Source: Flavobacterium luminosum (GTDB lineage: Bacteria > Bacteroidota > Bacteroidia > Flavobacteriales > Flavobacteriaceae). From it: a DNA stretch of 64,000 bases. The notes under the pieces were generated by a model. It ran no database searches. It was not told where the DNA came from and worked only from the letters and a program-made list of their open reading frames with translations. Positions within the stretch are counted from its first letter, which is position 1. Every line of letters starts with the position of its first letter. The stretch is from NCBI RefSeq assembly GCF_023635005.1, contig NZ_JAMLJM010000003.1:124001-188000 (forward strand), written 5' to 3'. Positions 1 to 8,668 of the stretch are shown one piece after another. The position numbers were made by a program, and so were the translations under genes.

Positions 1-1
1 A

Positions 2-262
2 AACGACGGAGGTAGTAATTCAAGTCGTCGTGACCACAATGGTCGCGGTGGTGAAAGAAGAGGTTTTGGAGGCGGAAGAGACCGTGACAGAGCACCTCGT
101 GGTGACAGAAGAGAAGGCGGAAGACGTGAAGGTTCTAGAAATTCAGAAAGAAGAAGCGATGCTACCGATAGAGCACCTAGAAACGAAAGACGTTCTAGTT
201 CGGCTCCTAGACGTACAGAGACTTCCGGAGCTTCTAGAGAAAGAAGACCTAGAAGAAGCTAA
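2..262 (+). CDS. C-terminal RGG/RS-rich tail of an RNA-binding protein, probably DEAD-box RNA helicase (partial)
   Basis: Only the last 86 codons lie in the window; the frame is open from base 2 to the TAA at 260-262. The peptide is extremely basic and low in complexity, built from Gly, Arg, Ser, Asp and Glu with GGxR, RRD and RRS-type repeats. Such disordered tails close DEAD-box RNA helicases in Flavobacteriia, where they bind RNA non-specifically. That assignment is by analogy, since no helicase core is visible. A 258-base open frame on the same strand, starting with GTG at 30, is an artefact of this purine-rich repeat. Another RGG-tailed RNA-binding protein cannot be excluded. Confidence 0.6.
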   Translation, partial: NDGGSNSSRRDHNGRGGERRGFGGGRDRDRAPRGDRREGGRREGSRNSERRSDATDRAPRNERRSSSAPRRTETSGASRERRPRRS

Positions 263-293
263 CATTTTTTTGTTAATTTTCTTATAATTCCAT

Positions 294-369
294 AAAAACT
301 GTAAAATATCTCGTATTGAATAGTTAATTTAGCTTTTCAAATTGAACTATGAGATATTTTACAGTTTTT
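294..369 (+). terminator. 19-bp perfect inverted repeat reaching into the next gene
   Basis: AAAAACTGTAAAATATCTC at 294-312 is exactly complementary to 351-369, with a 38-base loop; T-rich sequence follows. It lies 30 bases after the helicase-like stop codon, so it could be that gene's terminator. The right arm, however, covers codons 1 to 7 of the CDS at 349, so it could also hide that start codon. Confidence 0.6.
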
Positions 370-1104
370 TTATTATACCTATTTTCTACAACAGTATTTG
401 CACAAGAAAATACCGTTAAAGGAGTCATTGTTAATGACAACAATTTTCTTCCCATTTGGAATGCAAACATTGTAAACACTAGTAAAGTCAGAGGAGCTAT
501 TTCAGACGCCAACGGAAACTTTGAAATCAATGCCGAAGTCAATGATGTCTTATTGATTTCCTGTTTAGGCTATCAATCTATTGAAGTTAGAGTGACTAAT
601 GACTGGATTAAAAACCGTACGTCTCGTATTAAATTAACCGAAAAAGCGTATGCTTTAGAAGAGATTGTGATCCCTCCCTACACTTTAACGGGTTATCTGG
701 AAGTCGATTCAAAATTAATTCCTGAAAGAGAAAATTACTGGTATTCTATTGCGGGTTTGACCAAGCGATATGAAGGCGGAGAAAACTCTCCTAATGCTTT
801 TTCTCGTGTTATGGGTTCTTTATTCAATCCTGCCGATGCTTTGTACAACTTTTTTGGTAAAAAACCGAAAGAGTTGAAAAAACTTAGAGAACTGAAAAAA
901 GACGACAATCTTCGTAATATTCTACAAACACGTTACGACCGACAAACAATTTATGCCATGTTGGGAATTAATGAGAAAGAATTGATTGAAATTTTAGAAC
1001 GTTGTAATTATTCGGAATCCTTCATGAAAAGTGCTAATGACCTTCAAATCCTTGATGCTGTTAGCGGTTGTTATGAAGAGTACAAAATTCTAAAGAAAAA
1101 TTAA
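349..1104 (+). CDS. Exported carboxypeptidase-regulatory-like (CarboxypepD_reg) domain protein
   Basis: 251 residues. Residues 1-19 form a signal peptide ending in FAQ. Residues 22-98 resemble the CarboxypepD_reg-like beta-sandwich that precedes many Bacteroidota TonB-linked outer-membrane proteins: an opening VKGVIV strand, then an ISDANGNFEI turn and the ISCLGYQSIEV strand. The remaining 150 residues are charged and helical with no domain I recognise, and there is no beta-barrel. It is probably periplasmic or outer-membrane associated, with unknown function. The start is fixed by the signal peptide, which places codons 1-7 inside the right arm of a large inverted repeat. Confidence 0.65.
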   Translation: MRYFTVFLLYLFSTTVFAQENTVKGVIVNDNNFLPIWNANIVNTSKVRGAISDANGNFEINAEVNDVLLISCLGYQSIEVRVTNDWIKNRTSRIKLTEKAYALEEIVIPPYTLTGYLEVDSKLIPERENYWYSIAGLTKRYEGGENSPNAFSRVMGSLFNPADALYNFFGKKPKELKKLRELKKDDNLRNILQTRYDRQTIYAMLGINEKELIEILERCNYSESFMKSANDLQILDAVSGCYEEYKILKKN

Positions 1105-1143
1105 TTTACTTTATCGTTTAAGCAATTTCGTAATATTCGTTAA

Positions 1144-2139
1144 ATGAAAAAAAATCTTTTTTTACTGTCTTTATTATTAATTTCAGTAATTGTTAAGGCA
1201 CAATTTCCTTTAAAAGCATTAGATAAAAATCTTAACGGATATCAATATCCTTATCCAGTTCATTTTATAAATTTAAAAGATCAACAACAAGATCTAAAAA
1301 TGGCTTACATGGATATTGTACCAGAAAATTATAACGGTAAAAATATTGTTTTACTACATGGTAAAAACTTTAACGGTTCTTATTGGAAAACCACAATAGA
1401 AGAGTTGAACAATGAGGGTTACAGAGTCATTGTTCCAGATCAAATTGGTTTTGGGAAATCTAGCAAACCGAAAGGCTATCAATACAGTTTTCATCAGCTA
1501 GCCAGCAACACCAAAAAAATCTTAGATCATTTAAAAATCACCAAAGCAAGCGTTTTGGGCCACTCTATGGGAGGAATGCTAGCTACTCGTTTTGCTTTGA
1601 TGTATCCTTCATTCACAGAAAAACTAATCTTAGAAAATCCAATCGGATTAGAAGATTACAAAACTATGGTTCCTTATCAAACCATTGATAAATGGTACGC
1701 TACCGAACTCAAACAAAACTATGAGTCGCATAAAGCCTATCAATTAAAATTTTATTATGATAACCAATGGAAACCGGAATATGACGTTTGGTTAAATGTA
1801 TTAGCTGGTTGGACGCTACACAAAGATTATCCACTCATTGCTTGGAATAATGCCCAAACAACCGATATGATCTTTACTCAACCCGTATGTTATGAATTTG
1901 ACAACATCAATATCCCAACACTACTTATCATAGGAACAAGAGATAAAACAGCTATTGGCAAAGGATTGGCGCCATCCGAAATTCAAAAAACTATGGGATT
2001 GTATGAAGAATTGGGTAAAAAAACCCAAGCCAAAATACCAAATGCTCAATTGGTTGAATTAGACAATGTAGGTCATTTGCCTCACATAGAAGTTTTCGAC
2101 CGATTTATCAATCCTTTGAAAGAATTTTTACTTAAATAA
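1144..2139 (+). CDS. Exported alpha/beta hydrolase
   Basis: 331 residues with a signal peptide (1-20, ending VKAQ), so it acts outside the cytoplasm. The alpha/beta-hydrolase fold shows an oxyanion segment LLHG at 70-73, the nucleophile elbow GHSMGG with Ser141, the acid Asp267 in GTRDK and the base His311 in VGHLPH. The family includes esterases, lipases and epoxide or haloalkane hydrolases; nothing in the sequence fixes the substrate. It follows the preceding gene by 39 bases on the same strand. Its 3' end overlaps the convergent trmH-family gene by 8 bases with no hairpin between them, so the two transcripts probably run into each other. Confidence 0.8.
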   Translation: MKKNLFLLSLLLISVIVKAQFPLKALDKNLNGYQYPYPVHFINLKDQQQDLKMAYMDIVPENYNGKNIVLLHGKNFNGSYWKTTIEELNNEGYRVIVPDQIGFGKSSKPKGYQYSFHQLASNTKKILDHLKITKASVLGHSMGGMLATRFALMYPSFTEKLILENPIGLEDYKTMVPYQTIDKWYATELKQNYESHKAYQLKFYYDNQWKPEYDVWLNVLAGWTLHKDYPLIAWNNAQTTDMIFTQPVCYEFDNINIPTLLIIGTRDKTAIGKGLAPSEIQKTMGLYEELGKKTQAKIPNAQLVELDNVGHLPHIEVFDRFINPLKEFLLK

Positions 2140-2809
2140 CTTGTTGTTTTTCAAGGTATTTCTGGGTAATAAAATCGATATCTTTTATTGATTTTCTAGT
2201 CCAATCAATACGTTTTTCTAATAAATCAGCTTCTGTAAGTTGCCAATCTATATTAGAATGACGTAATCTTGTAGAAATATTCTGCAAAATAATGGCTGCC
2301 GATACCGAAATATTTAAACTTTCAGTAAAACCTACCATAGGAATCTTCAAGAAACCATCGGCTTGCTGAATCACTTCTTCTGAAAGTCCATGACGTTCTG
2401 TACCAAAAAAAATAGCTGATGGTTTACTGATGTCAAAATCTTCCAGAAAACAATCATTTTCATGAGGAGTTGTGGCAATAATTTGATATCCTTTTGATTT
2501 TAAATCATCTATACAATCCTGATTATTGGAAAAACGTCGAATATCGACCCATTTTTCGGCTCCTAAAGCAATTTCTTTATCTATTTTTTTTCCAAAACGC
2601 TGTTCTACCACATTCAGTTCTTGAATCCCAAAAACTTCACAACTACGCATTACCGCACTAGTATTGTGCAACTGATACACATCTTCACAAACCACAGTAA
2701 AATGTTTGGTTCTGTTTGCTAAAACCCTTTTAAAACCTTCCTTTCTACTCTCTGTAATAAACTCTTCTAAGTAAGCTAAGTAATTTTCGTCTTGAAATAA
2801 CAATTGCAT
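2132..2809 (-). CDS. trmH: TrmH-family RNA 2'-O-methyltransferase (SPOUT)
   Basis: 225 residues. All three SPOUT/TrmH motifs are visible: motif 1 around residues 47-61 with Asn49 and Arg55 (the likely catalytic Arg), motif 2 FFGTERHGLS at 134-143, and motif 3 NISVSAAIIL at 156-165. The family methylates the 2'-hydroxyl of a ribose in tRNA or rRNA using S-adenosylmethionine. The compact size and good match to the tRNA Gm18 enzyme favour TrmH, but an rRNA target such as that of RlmB cannot be ruled out. It is divergent from the sirtuin gene and has its own promoter at 2836-2865. Confidence 0.8.
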   Translation of the reverse strand: MQLLFQDENYLAYLEEFITESRKEGFKRVLANRTKHFTVVCEDVYQLHNTSAVMRSCEVFGIQELNVVEQRFGKKIDKEIALGAEKWVDIRRFSNNQDCIDDLKSKGYQIIATTPHENDCFLEDFDISKPSAIFFGTERHGLSEEVIQQADGFLKIPMVGFTESLNISVSAAIILQNISTRLRHSNIDWQLTEADLLEKRIDWTRKSIKDIDFITQKYLEKQQVI

Positions 2810-2835
2810 TTGGATTGATTTTTCAGTATTTTCGA

Positions 2836-2865
2836 CAAAGATAACACAAAGTGTGCTTTACCAAA
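2836..2865 (-). promoter_or_regulatory. Promoter of the trmH-family gene
   Basis: On the minus strand, TATCTTTG (2836-2843) matches the Bacteroidota -7 consensus TAnnTTTG. It is preceded by TTTG (2862-2865) at an 18-base spacing. It lies 27 bases upstream of the start codon. Confidence 0.55.
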
Positions 2866-2890
2866 CACGAAGTTAATACACCAAAACCTA

Positions 2891-3571
2891 ATGAAATTAA
2901 AAATAGTTGCCCTAACTGGAGCCGGCATGAGTGCTGAAAGTGGAATTAATACTTTTAGAGACAGTAATGGATTATGGGAAAACCATGATATCATGGAAGT
3001 TGCTTCGCCAGAAGGTTGGAAAAACAATCCTAAATTGGTTCTTGATTTTTACAACAAACGAAGAGCACAACTCAAAGAAGTAAAACCTAATCGCGGTCAT
3101 GAAATTTTAGCCGAATTAGAACAACTATTTGACGTTCATATTATCACCCAAAATGTAGATAATCTTCACGAAAGAGCCGGAAGTTCTTCTGTGTTGCATT
3201 TACATGGTGAACTAACTAAGGTTCGAAGTATTGCAAATGAAAATTTTATCCTCGAATGGACAGAAGATCTAAACTGGGGCGATACTGATGACAAGGGCAA
3301 TCAATTAAGACCACACATCGTATGGTTTGGTGAAGCCGTTCCTGCTATAGAAAAAGCAGTAACTATAATAGAAAAGGCCGATATTGTTGTGATTATTGGT
3401 ACTTCGTTGCAAGTATATCCTGCTGCAGGTTTAATGCATTACGCCTCTCCAAAAGTTCCTGTATATTATATTGACCCTAAACCCGCTACAATTTATGAGT
3501 TAGCAAATCCGTTGGAAGTATTCAAAATGAGTGCTAGTGAAGGAATGGAAAAATTGAAATCGATGTTGTAA
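2891..3571 (+). CDS. cobB: Sir2-family NAD-dependent protein deacylase without the zinc cysteines
   Basis: 226 residues. Sirtuin hallmarks are the NAD-binding GAGMSAESGI at 10-19, TQNVDNLHERAG at 86-97, the catalytic His105 in HLHGEL, and RPHIVWFGE at 130-138. Tyr54 and Arg57 (FYNKRR) match the residues that class III sirtuins such as E. coli CobB and SIRT5 use to bind succinyl- or malonyl-lysine, so desuccinylation as well as deacetylation is likely. The protein contains no cysteine at all, so the usual four-Cys zinc site is absent; its place around residues 110-128 is filled by a short acidic linker. It lies 3 bases upstream of the Crp-like regulator gene. Confidence 0.85.
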   Translation: MKLKIVALTGAGMSAESGINTFRDSNGLWENHDIMEVASPEGWKNNPKLVLDFYNKRRAQLKEVKPNRGHEILAELEQLFDVHIITQNVDNLHERAGSSSVLHLHGELTKVRSIANENFILEWTEDLNWGDTDDKGNQLRPHIVWFGEAVPAIEKAVTIIEKADIVVIIGTSLQVYPAAGLMHYASPKVPVYYIDPKPATIYELANPLEVFKMSASEGMEKLKSML

Positions 3572-3574
3572 AGT

Positions 3575-4138
3575 ATGAATCCCATTGAATTTTTAACCTC
3601 AGAGCTCAATGCAAAAGATCTGTACAACGGGACATTAGATCTCAAACGCAATGCCCTTTTAAACCATCATGTTGGTTTTGAAACGAATATCTATTTCATA
3701 GAAAGTGGCAGTGTTAAGATATTTTTTTTAAATAATGATGAAGAACATATCATACGCTTCGGATACCAAAACAATTTAATTACTTTTTTAGATTCATTTC
3801 TTACCGGAGGTAAAACCGATTTTTATATTCAAACGCTAAAAAAAACTACCGTAAAATATATAAGTAAAACCCAGTTCATGGATTTTCTTCATTCTAACGA
3901 AATTTATTTAAAAATTTGGCTAGAACTGCTCGAAGCCTTATTGTTTGATCAGTTGGAAAGAGAAAAAGACATCTTGATTCAATCCCCAAAAGAACGCTAC
4001 AAAAGAGTTTTGAAAAGGAGTCCAAAACTTTTTCAAGAAATCCCTAATACACATATAGCCAATTATTTAAGAATGAGTCCTGAAACATTGTCCCGACTAA
4101 AAAATCTTGATTTGAATCAAGGTTTAGACGAAATCTAA
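3575..4138 (+). CDS. Crp/Fnr-family transcriptional regulator
   Basis: 187 residues. The N-terminal two thirds resemble a cyclic-nucleotide-binding beta-roll, and the end carries a helix-turn-helix (PNTHIANYLRMSPETLSRLK, about residues 153-172). No Cys cluster is present, so it is not an oxygen-sensing Fnr. Flavobacterial proteins of this type are usually orphan regulators of unknown ligand. It begins 3 bases after the sirtuin stop codon, implying co-transcription with it. Confidence 0.7.
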   Translation: MNPIEFLTSELNAKDLYNGTLDLKRNALLNHHVGFETNIYFIESGSVKIFFLNNDEEHIIRFGYQNNLITFLDSFLTGGKTDFYIQTLKKTTVKYISKTQFMDFLHSNEIYLKIWLELLEALLFDQLEREKDILIQSPKERYKRVLKRSPKLFQEIPNTHIANYLRMSPETLSRLKNLDLNQGLDEI

Positions 4139-4161
4139 TTTCGAATTTTGCAAAAAAAATT

Positions 4162-4710
4162 ATGGAGACAACCGCATTACTATCAGATCTTATTTCAAGA
4201 ACCCAAGCGATAATCATTGAAATTGAAAGCCTTAAAGAAGAACCACTTGAATTACTGAAACACAAAGCTTCGGAACAAGATTGGAGTGCCTTAGAGTGTA
4301 TTGAGCATCTAAATCGATACGGCAACTTTTATAATGCTAAAATCACAGAAAATATCAAACAAAATCTCTCTGAACCTACAGCAAATTTTAATCCTGGTTG
4401 GTTGGGAAATTTCTTCGCTGAAAGTATGTTGCCAAAGGAAAATAGCAAAAAAATGAAAACATTTGCCAGCAAAAATCCTAATGGAAGTGTACTGACTAAA
4501 GAAACATTAACAACATTCGTTAAACAGCAATACGAATTATTGAATTTGTTAGAGATTGCCAAAAATGTAAATTTAAACACCATTAAAATTCCCACTACGC
4601 TTTCCTCTCTTCTTAAATTGAAATTAGGAGATACTTTTCGATTTGTAATTTTTCATAACCAAAGGCATTTGTTACAAGCCAAAAAAGCCATTCAAAAAAG
4701 CAAAGGATAA
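4162..4710 (+). CDS. DinB-like four-helix protein
   Basis: 182 residues, predicted all-helical. WSALECIEHLNRYG around residues 41-54 and IFHNQRHLLQAKKA near the C-terminus match the DinB/DinB_2 metalloprotein pattern, with His49 and two late His residues as likely metal ligands. The family includes bacillithiol or mycothiol transferases and damage-inducible proteins; most flavobacterial members are uncharacterised. It follows the Crp-like gene by 23 bases and may share its transcript. Confidence 0.65.
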   Translation: METTALLSDLISRTQAIIIEIESLKEEPLELLKHKASEQDWSALECIEHLNRYGNFYNAKITENIKQNLSEPTANFNPGWLGNFFAESMLPKENSKKMKTFASKNPNGSVLTKETLTTFVKQQYELLNLLEIAKNVNLNTIKIPTTLSSLLKLKLGDTFRFVIFHNQRHLLQAKKAIQKSKG

Positions 4711-4761
4711 GGTTGTCTTAAAAAAGTTTCGCTAGATAATTTATAACTCACAACTTATACT

Positions 4762-4769
4762 TATTTTTG
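4762..4769 (+). promoter_or_regulatory. -7 element upstream of purB
   Basis: TATTTTTG fits TAnnTTTG exactly and ends 24 bases before the purB ATG. No clear TTG is seen at the -33 position. A TTG within this element is a poor alternative start for the gene. Confidence 0.4.
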
Positions 4770-4793
4770 CGCTTTCTTAAACACAACACAACA

Positions 4794-6137
4794 ATGCAAT
4801 TAACTGAACTGAATGCTATATCGCCTATTGATGGACGTTATAGAAATAAAACTGTTTCCTTAGCGGCTTTTTTTTCCGAAGAAGCCTTAATCAAGTACCG
4901 CGTTTTAATTGAAATAGAATATTTTATCGCTTTGTGTGAAGCGAATTTACCTCAACTAGCCGGAATAGATAAAAAAGTATATTCTGAACTTAGAAAATTA
5001 TACGAGAATTTTAATACCGAAGATGCCCTTTGGATTAAAGAAACAGAAAAAACTACCAATCACGACGTTAAAGCAGTTGAATATTTCATCAAATCGAAAT
5101 TCGATGCACTAGGACTACAGTCGTACAAAGAGTTCATTCATTTCGGATTAACGTCACAAGACATCAACAATACGGCTATTCCACTTTCTACCAAAGAAGC
5201 TTTTGAAAAAGTATATTTACCGAGTTTAATAGCTTTAATTGCCAAGTTAAAAGAACTTAGTATAGAATGGAAAGACATTCCTATGTTAGCACGTACGCAT
5301 GGGCAGCCTGCCTCTCCTACGCGACTCGGGAAAGAAATTTTAGTTTTCGTTGAACGCTTGGAAGAGCAAATGCGATTGTTGTATAACATCCCGTTTGCTG
5401 CCAAATTCGGTGGTGCCACTGGAAATTACAACGCGCATAAAATTGCCTATCCTAACATCGATTGGAAGGCTTTCGGTACTAATTTTGTGGAAGAAATTTT
5501 GGGATTACACCATTCGTATCCAACAACACAAATTGAACATTACGACCATTTTGCTGCTTTTTTTGATGCTTTAAAACGTATTAACACTATTTTGATTGAT
5601 TTAGATCGAGATATATGGACGTATGTTTCTATGGATTATTTCAAACAAAAGATAAAAGCTGGAGAAATAGGTTCATCGGCAATGCCACACAAAGTAAATC
5701 CTATTGACTTCGAAAATAGCGAAGGAAACTTAGGAATTGCCAATGCAATTTTTGAACATTTATCGGCTAAATTGCCTGTTTCAAGATTGCAACGCGATTT
5801 GACGGATAGTACCGTTTTACGCAATATTGGAGTTCCTATGGGACATACTTTAATTGCATTTGAAGCTACTTTAAAAGGATTAAACAAATTACTTCTGAAT
5901 GCTGACAAATTTGCTGAAGACCTAGAAAAAAATTGGGCTGTTGTAGCCGAGGCAATTCAAACTATCTTGCGTCGAGAAAATTATCCTAATCCATACGAAG
6001 CATTAAAAGATTTGACTAGAACCAATTCAGTAATCAACAAAGAATCTATTCACGCTTTTATTGAAACGTTAAACGTATCGGAGACCATAAAAAAAGAACT
6101 CAAGTCGATAACCCCAAGCAATTATTTAGGGATTTAA
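4794..6137 (+). CDS. purB: Adenylosuccinate lyase
   Basis: 447 residues from ATG 4794; an in-frame TTG 27 bases upstream lies inside the promoter and is rejected. The enzyme cleaves SAICAR and adenylosuccinate, releasing fumarate, in purine synthesis. Fumarase/aspartase-superfamily regions are all present: TTNHDVKAVE at 87-96, GLTSQDINN at 118-126, ARTHGQPASPT from 156, and the signature GSSAMPHKVNP at 283-293 with the catalytic Ser in its flexible loop. The N-terminus LTELNAISPIDGRY and the overall length match E. coli-type PurB. It is monocistronic, with an intrinsic terminator just downstream. Confidence 0.97.
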   Translation: MQLTELNAISPIDGRYRNKTVSLAAFFSEEALIKYRVLIEIEYFIALCEANLPQLAGIDKKVYSELRKLYENFNTEDALWIKETEKTTNHDVKAVEYFIKSKFDALGLQSYKEFIHFGLTSQDINNTAIPLSTKEAFEKVYLPSLIALIAKLKELSIEWKDIPMLARTHGQPASPTRLGKEILVFVERLEEQMRLLYNIPFAAKFGGATGNYNAHKIAYPNIDWKAFGTNFVEEILGLHHSYPTTQIEHYDHFAAFFDALKRINTILIDLDRDIWTYVSMDYFKQKIKAGEIGSSAMPHKVNPIDFENSEGNLGIANAIFEHLSAKLPVSRLQRDLTDSTVLRNIGVPMGHTLIAFEATLKGLNKLLLNADKFAEDLEKNWAVVAEAIQTILRRENYPNPYEALKDLTRTNSVINKESIHAFIETLNVSETIKKELKSITPSNYLGI

Positions 6138-6162
6138 TCCTATCAAAATAAATTTCATATCC

Positions 6163-6192
6163 ATCCGCTAGAATCTTTTTAGCGGATTTTTT
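6163..6192 (+). terminator. purB intrinsic terminator
   Basis: ATCCGCTA and TAGCGGAT form an 8-bp stem with a 9-base loop, followed by TTTTTTG, 26 bases after the purB stop codon. Confidence 0.85.
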
Positions 6193-6349
6193 GTTTTATC
6201 AAAACAATAAAGACATGTTAAATTTAGAATATTTTCATAATTTAATCTTAAAAAAACCCTAATTCATCGATATAAAGTTTAAAAAAAGGGCTTTTTTTTG
6301 TATTTTACGCCATATTCAATTTTAAACATAATAAATTACTTACACGCCT

Positions 6350-8590
6350 ATGATTTTATCTACTGCGACTGCACAAACCGCTTTACACTTAGAACCATTA
6401 ATTAGTGATCTAGGATTAATATTACTCACTGCCGGAGTTGCTGTTCTTTTATTCCGAAAATTAAAACAACCCTTAGTGCTAGGATACCTGATTGCAGGTT
6501 TTTTAGCTGGAAATCATTTCGATTTTTTCCCTTCTGTTAAAGACATGCATAGTGTTGAAGTTTGGGCTGAAATAGGGGTTATTTTTTTACTTTTCAGTTT
6601 GGGACTAGAATTTAGTTTTAAAAAACTGATGAAAGTGGGTGGTACAGCCTCAATTACTGCAATTACTCAAATTGTATTTATGGTCCTTCTGGGTTATTTG
6701 GTCGGTCAATGGCTAGATTGGGGAAAAATGAACAGTATTTTCTTAGGAGTTATTCTTTCTATATCTTCTACAACGATCATTTTGAAAGCCTTTGATGAGT
6801 TAGGGGTAAAATCGCAAAAATTTGCCGGAAACGTAATTGGGGTACTTATTGTTCAGGACATCATCGCAATTTTAATGATGGTATTACTTTCTACTATAGC
6901 CGTTAGTCAACAATTCTCAGGAGGCGAATTATTTCAGTCGGTATTAAAACTGATGTTTTTCTTAACCATTTGGTTTGTTGCAGGAATCTTTTTTATCCCA
7001 ACATTATTAAAAAAAGCGAAGCATTTGTTAACCGATGAAATGATGCTTATTATTTCGATTGCATTATGTTTGATGATGGTGATTTTTGCTGCAAAAGTAG
7101 GTTTCTCTCCTGCGTTAGGCGCCTTCATCATGGGGTCTATTATTGCAGAAACCACGCAAGCAGAACATATAGAACACCTAGTAAAACCAGTAAAAGACTT
7201 ATTTGGAGCCGTTTTCTTTGTATCAGTAGGTATGTTGATTAACCCTAATACTTTGGTTGAATACGCGGTTCCAGTAGCTATTTTAACTCTTGTTACATTA
7301 TTTGGACAATCCTTTAGTGCGACCATTGGAACGCTATTATCGGGGCAACCCCTGAAACAATCTGTCCAGACAGGAATGAGTTTATCACAGATTGGAGAAT
7401 TTTCTTTTATTATTGCCACATTGGGAATGACTTTAGGAGTTACGAGCGACTTTTTATACCCTATTGTAGTTGCCGTTTCGGCTGTAACAACATTTACTAC
7501 ACCTTTCATGGTAAAATGGTCGACTCCGTTTTCTAATTTTCTTGAGAAAAAATTACCCCGAAAATGGGTTAAAAACATAGAACGTTACAGTGCCAATGCG
7601 CAAGCCATAAAATCAGTTAGTAATTGGCAAGTGGTAATACGTGCGTACCTTACTCAAATCATCATACACTCCACGATTATTGTGGCGATTATCACTTTAT
7701 CAACACGCTATTTATTGCCAATCGTAGAAAATTCGAGATTCGGGAATATTTTAGCAGCCTTAATCACACTGGTAGTATTATCGCCATTTTTATGGGCCTT
7801 ATCGCTTCGAAGAGTGGCTGTTAAAGAAGTACAACTTCTGTTTGAAGAACGAAAATACCGTGGGCCTATTATAGTGATGATCTTTATGAGAATGTTATTG
7901 ACTCTATTTTTCATTGGGTTCTTTTTAAATAACTTTTTCTCACCAGGATTTGCCTTAATTGCTTTAATTGTTGCGATTGGTGCCTATTTATTTTTCCCGA
8001 AACAATTACATGCCTTTTATAACAAAATTGAAGCTCATTTTTTAAAAAACCTAAATGACAGAGAAATTTCTATAAATAAAAAAAGACCTGCGAATCTTTC
8101 TCCTTGGGACGGACACATGGCAAGTTTTGAAATAGCTAAGGAATCCAACATTGCTGGAAAAACTCTTGAAGAACTTAAAATGAGAGAAAATATTGGTATC
8201 AATGTGGCTTCTATCAAAAGAGGAGAGATTATCATTAATATTCCCACCCGACAAGAACGTCTATTTCCCGGTGATGAAATATGTGTCATTGGGACCGATG
8301 CTCAAGTAAAAGATTTTAAAAATTACTTGGATAAAAATGAAATTGAAGTTTCCCCAGAAGTTGCCGAAGCCGACATTGTTTTACAACAAATGGAATTAAA
8401 AACAGAAAGTTGTATTGGCAAAAGCATCCGAAACTCGAAAATACGAGAACGCACACAAGGTATGGTTGTAGGAATTGAACGAAATGGTAAACGTATCCTA
8501 AATCCTGAATCTGATATTATTCTTGAAGAAGGAGATATTTTGTGGATTGTAGGTGAACGAAAACTAATCGCTCAACTTATTAAAAATTAA
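6350..8590 (+). CDS. CPA2-family cation/proton antiporter (KefB-like) with two TrkA-C domains
   Basis: 746 residues. The N-terminal half, about residues 15-400, is a Na+/H+-exchanger-type membrane domain of roughly 12 helices with typical CPA2 stretches (LGYLIAGFLAGN, SLGLEFSFKKL, VQDIIAILMM, GFSPALGAFIMG). About five further membrane segments follow, then two cytoplasmic RCK_C/TrkA-C modules at about 595-665 and 675-745, each with the FPGDEICVIG or EEGDILWIVG strand. No Rossmann TrkA-N domain is present, so NAD gating of the KefC type is unlikely. Exchange of K+ or Na+ for H+ is the probable role. It shares its terminator with the convergent guaB. Confidence 0.85.
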   Translation: MILSTATAQTALHLEPLISDLGLILLTAGVAVLLFRKLKQPLVLGYLIAGFLAGNHFDFFPSVKDMHSVEVWAEIGVIFLLFSLGLEFSFKKLMKVGGTASITAITQIVFMVLLGYLVGQWLDWGKMNSIFLGVILSISSTTIILKAFDELGVKSQKFAGNVIGVLIVQDIIAILMMVLLSTIAVSQQFSGGELFQSVLKLMFFLTIWFVAGIFFIPTLLKKAKHLLTDEMMLIISIALCLMMVIFAAKVGFSPALGAFIMGSIIAETTQAEHIEHLVKPVKDLFGAVFFVSVGMLINPNTLVEYAVPVAILTLVTLFGQSFSATIGTLLSGQPLKQSVQTGMSLSQIGEFSFIIATLGMTLGVTSDFLYPIVVAVSAVTTFTTPFMVKWSTPFSNFLEKKLPRKWVKNIERYSANAQAIKSVSNWQVVIRAYLTQIIIHSTIIVAIITLSTRYLLPIVENSRFGNILAALITLVVLSPFLWALSLRRVAVKEVQLLFEERKYRGPIIVMIFMRMLLTLFFIGFFLNNFFSPGFALIALIVAIGAYLFFPKQLHAFYNKIEAHFLKNLNDREISINKKRPANLSPWDGHMASFEIAKESNIAGKTLEELKMRENIGINVASIKRGEIIINIPTRQERLFPGDEICVIGTDAQVKDFKNYLDKNEIEVSPEVAEADIVLQQMELKTESCIGKSIRNSKIRERTQGMVVGIERNGKRILNPESDIILEEGDILWIVGERKLIAQLIKN

Positions 8591-8612
8591 ATTATTGTAA
8601 TTTATGAACAAC

Positions 8613-8643
8613 AAAAGGCATAAGTTAAAACTTATGCCTTTTT
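8613..8643. terminator. Bidirectional terminator between the antiporter gene and guaB
   Basis: A perfect 13-bp stem (AAAAGGCATAAGT and its complement) with a TAAA loop and A/T tracts on both sides serves both convergent genes. Confidence 0.9.
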
Positions 8644-8668
8644 ATATCTCTTACAATATGTTTTTATA

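Noticed and set aside
30..287. Open frame of 85 codons beginning with GTG in the helicase-like tail
   Set aside because: It is an out-of-frame reading of the same purine-rich repeat, with Glu/Val/Leu-rich low complexity; the RGG frame is the real one.
4767..4793. TTG start for purB 27 bases upstream
   Set aside because: It lies in the -7 element of the promoter, and the family N-terminus starts at the ATG at 4794.
6251..6300. Imperfect inverted repeat (AAACCCT ... AGGGCTTTT) between purB and the antiporter gene
   Set aside because: Only four G/C pairs with a 25-base loop and a bulge; purB already has a better terminator upstream.
6934..7578. 214-codon open frame antisense to the antiporter gene
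   Set aside because: It lies wholly inside a well-supported membrane protein gene and shows no domain, start context or promoter of its own.
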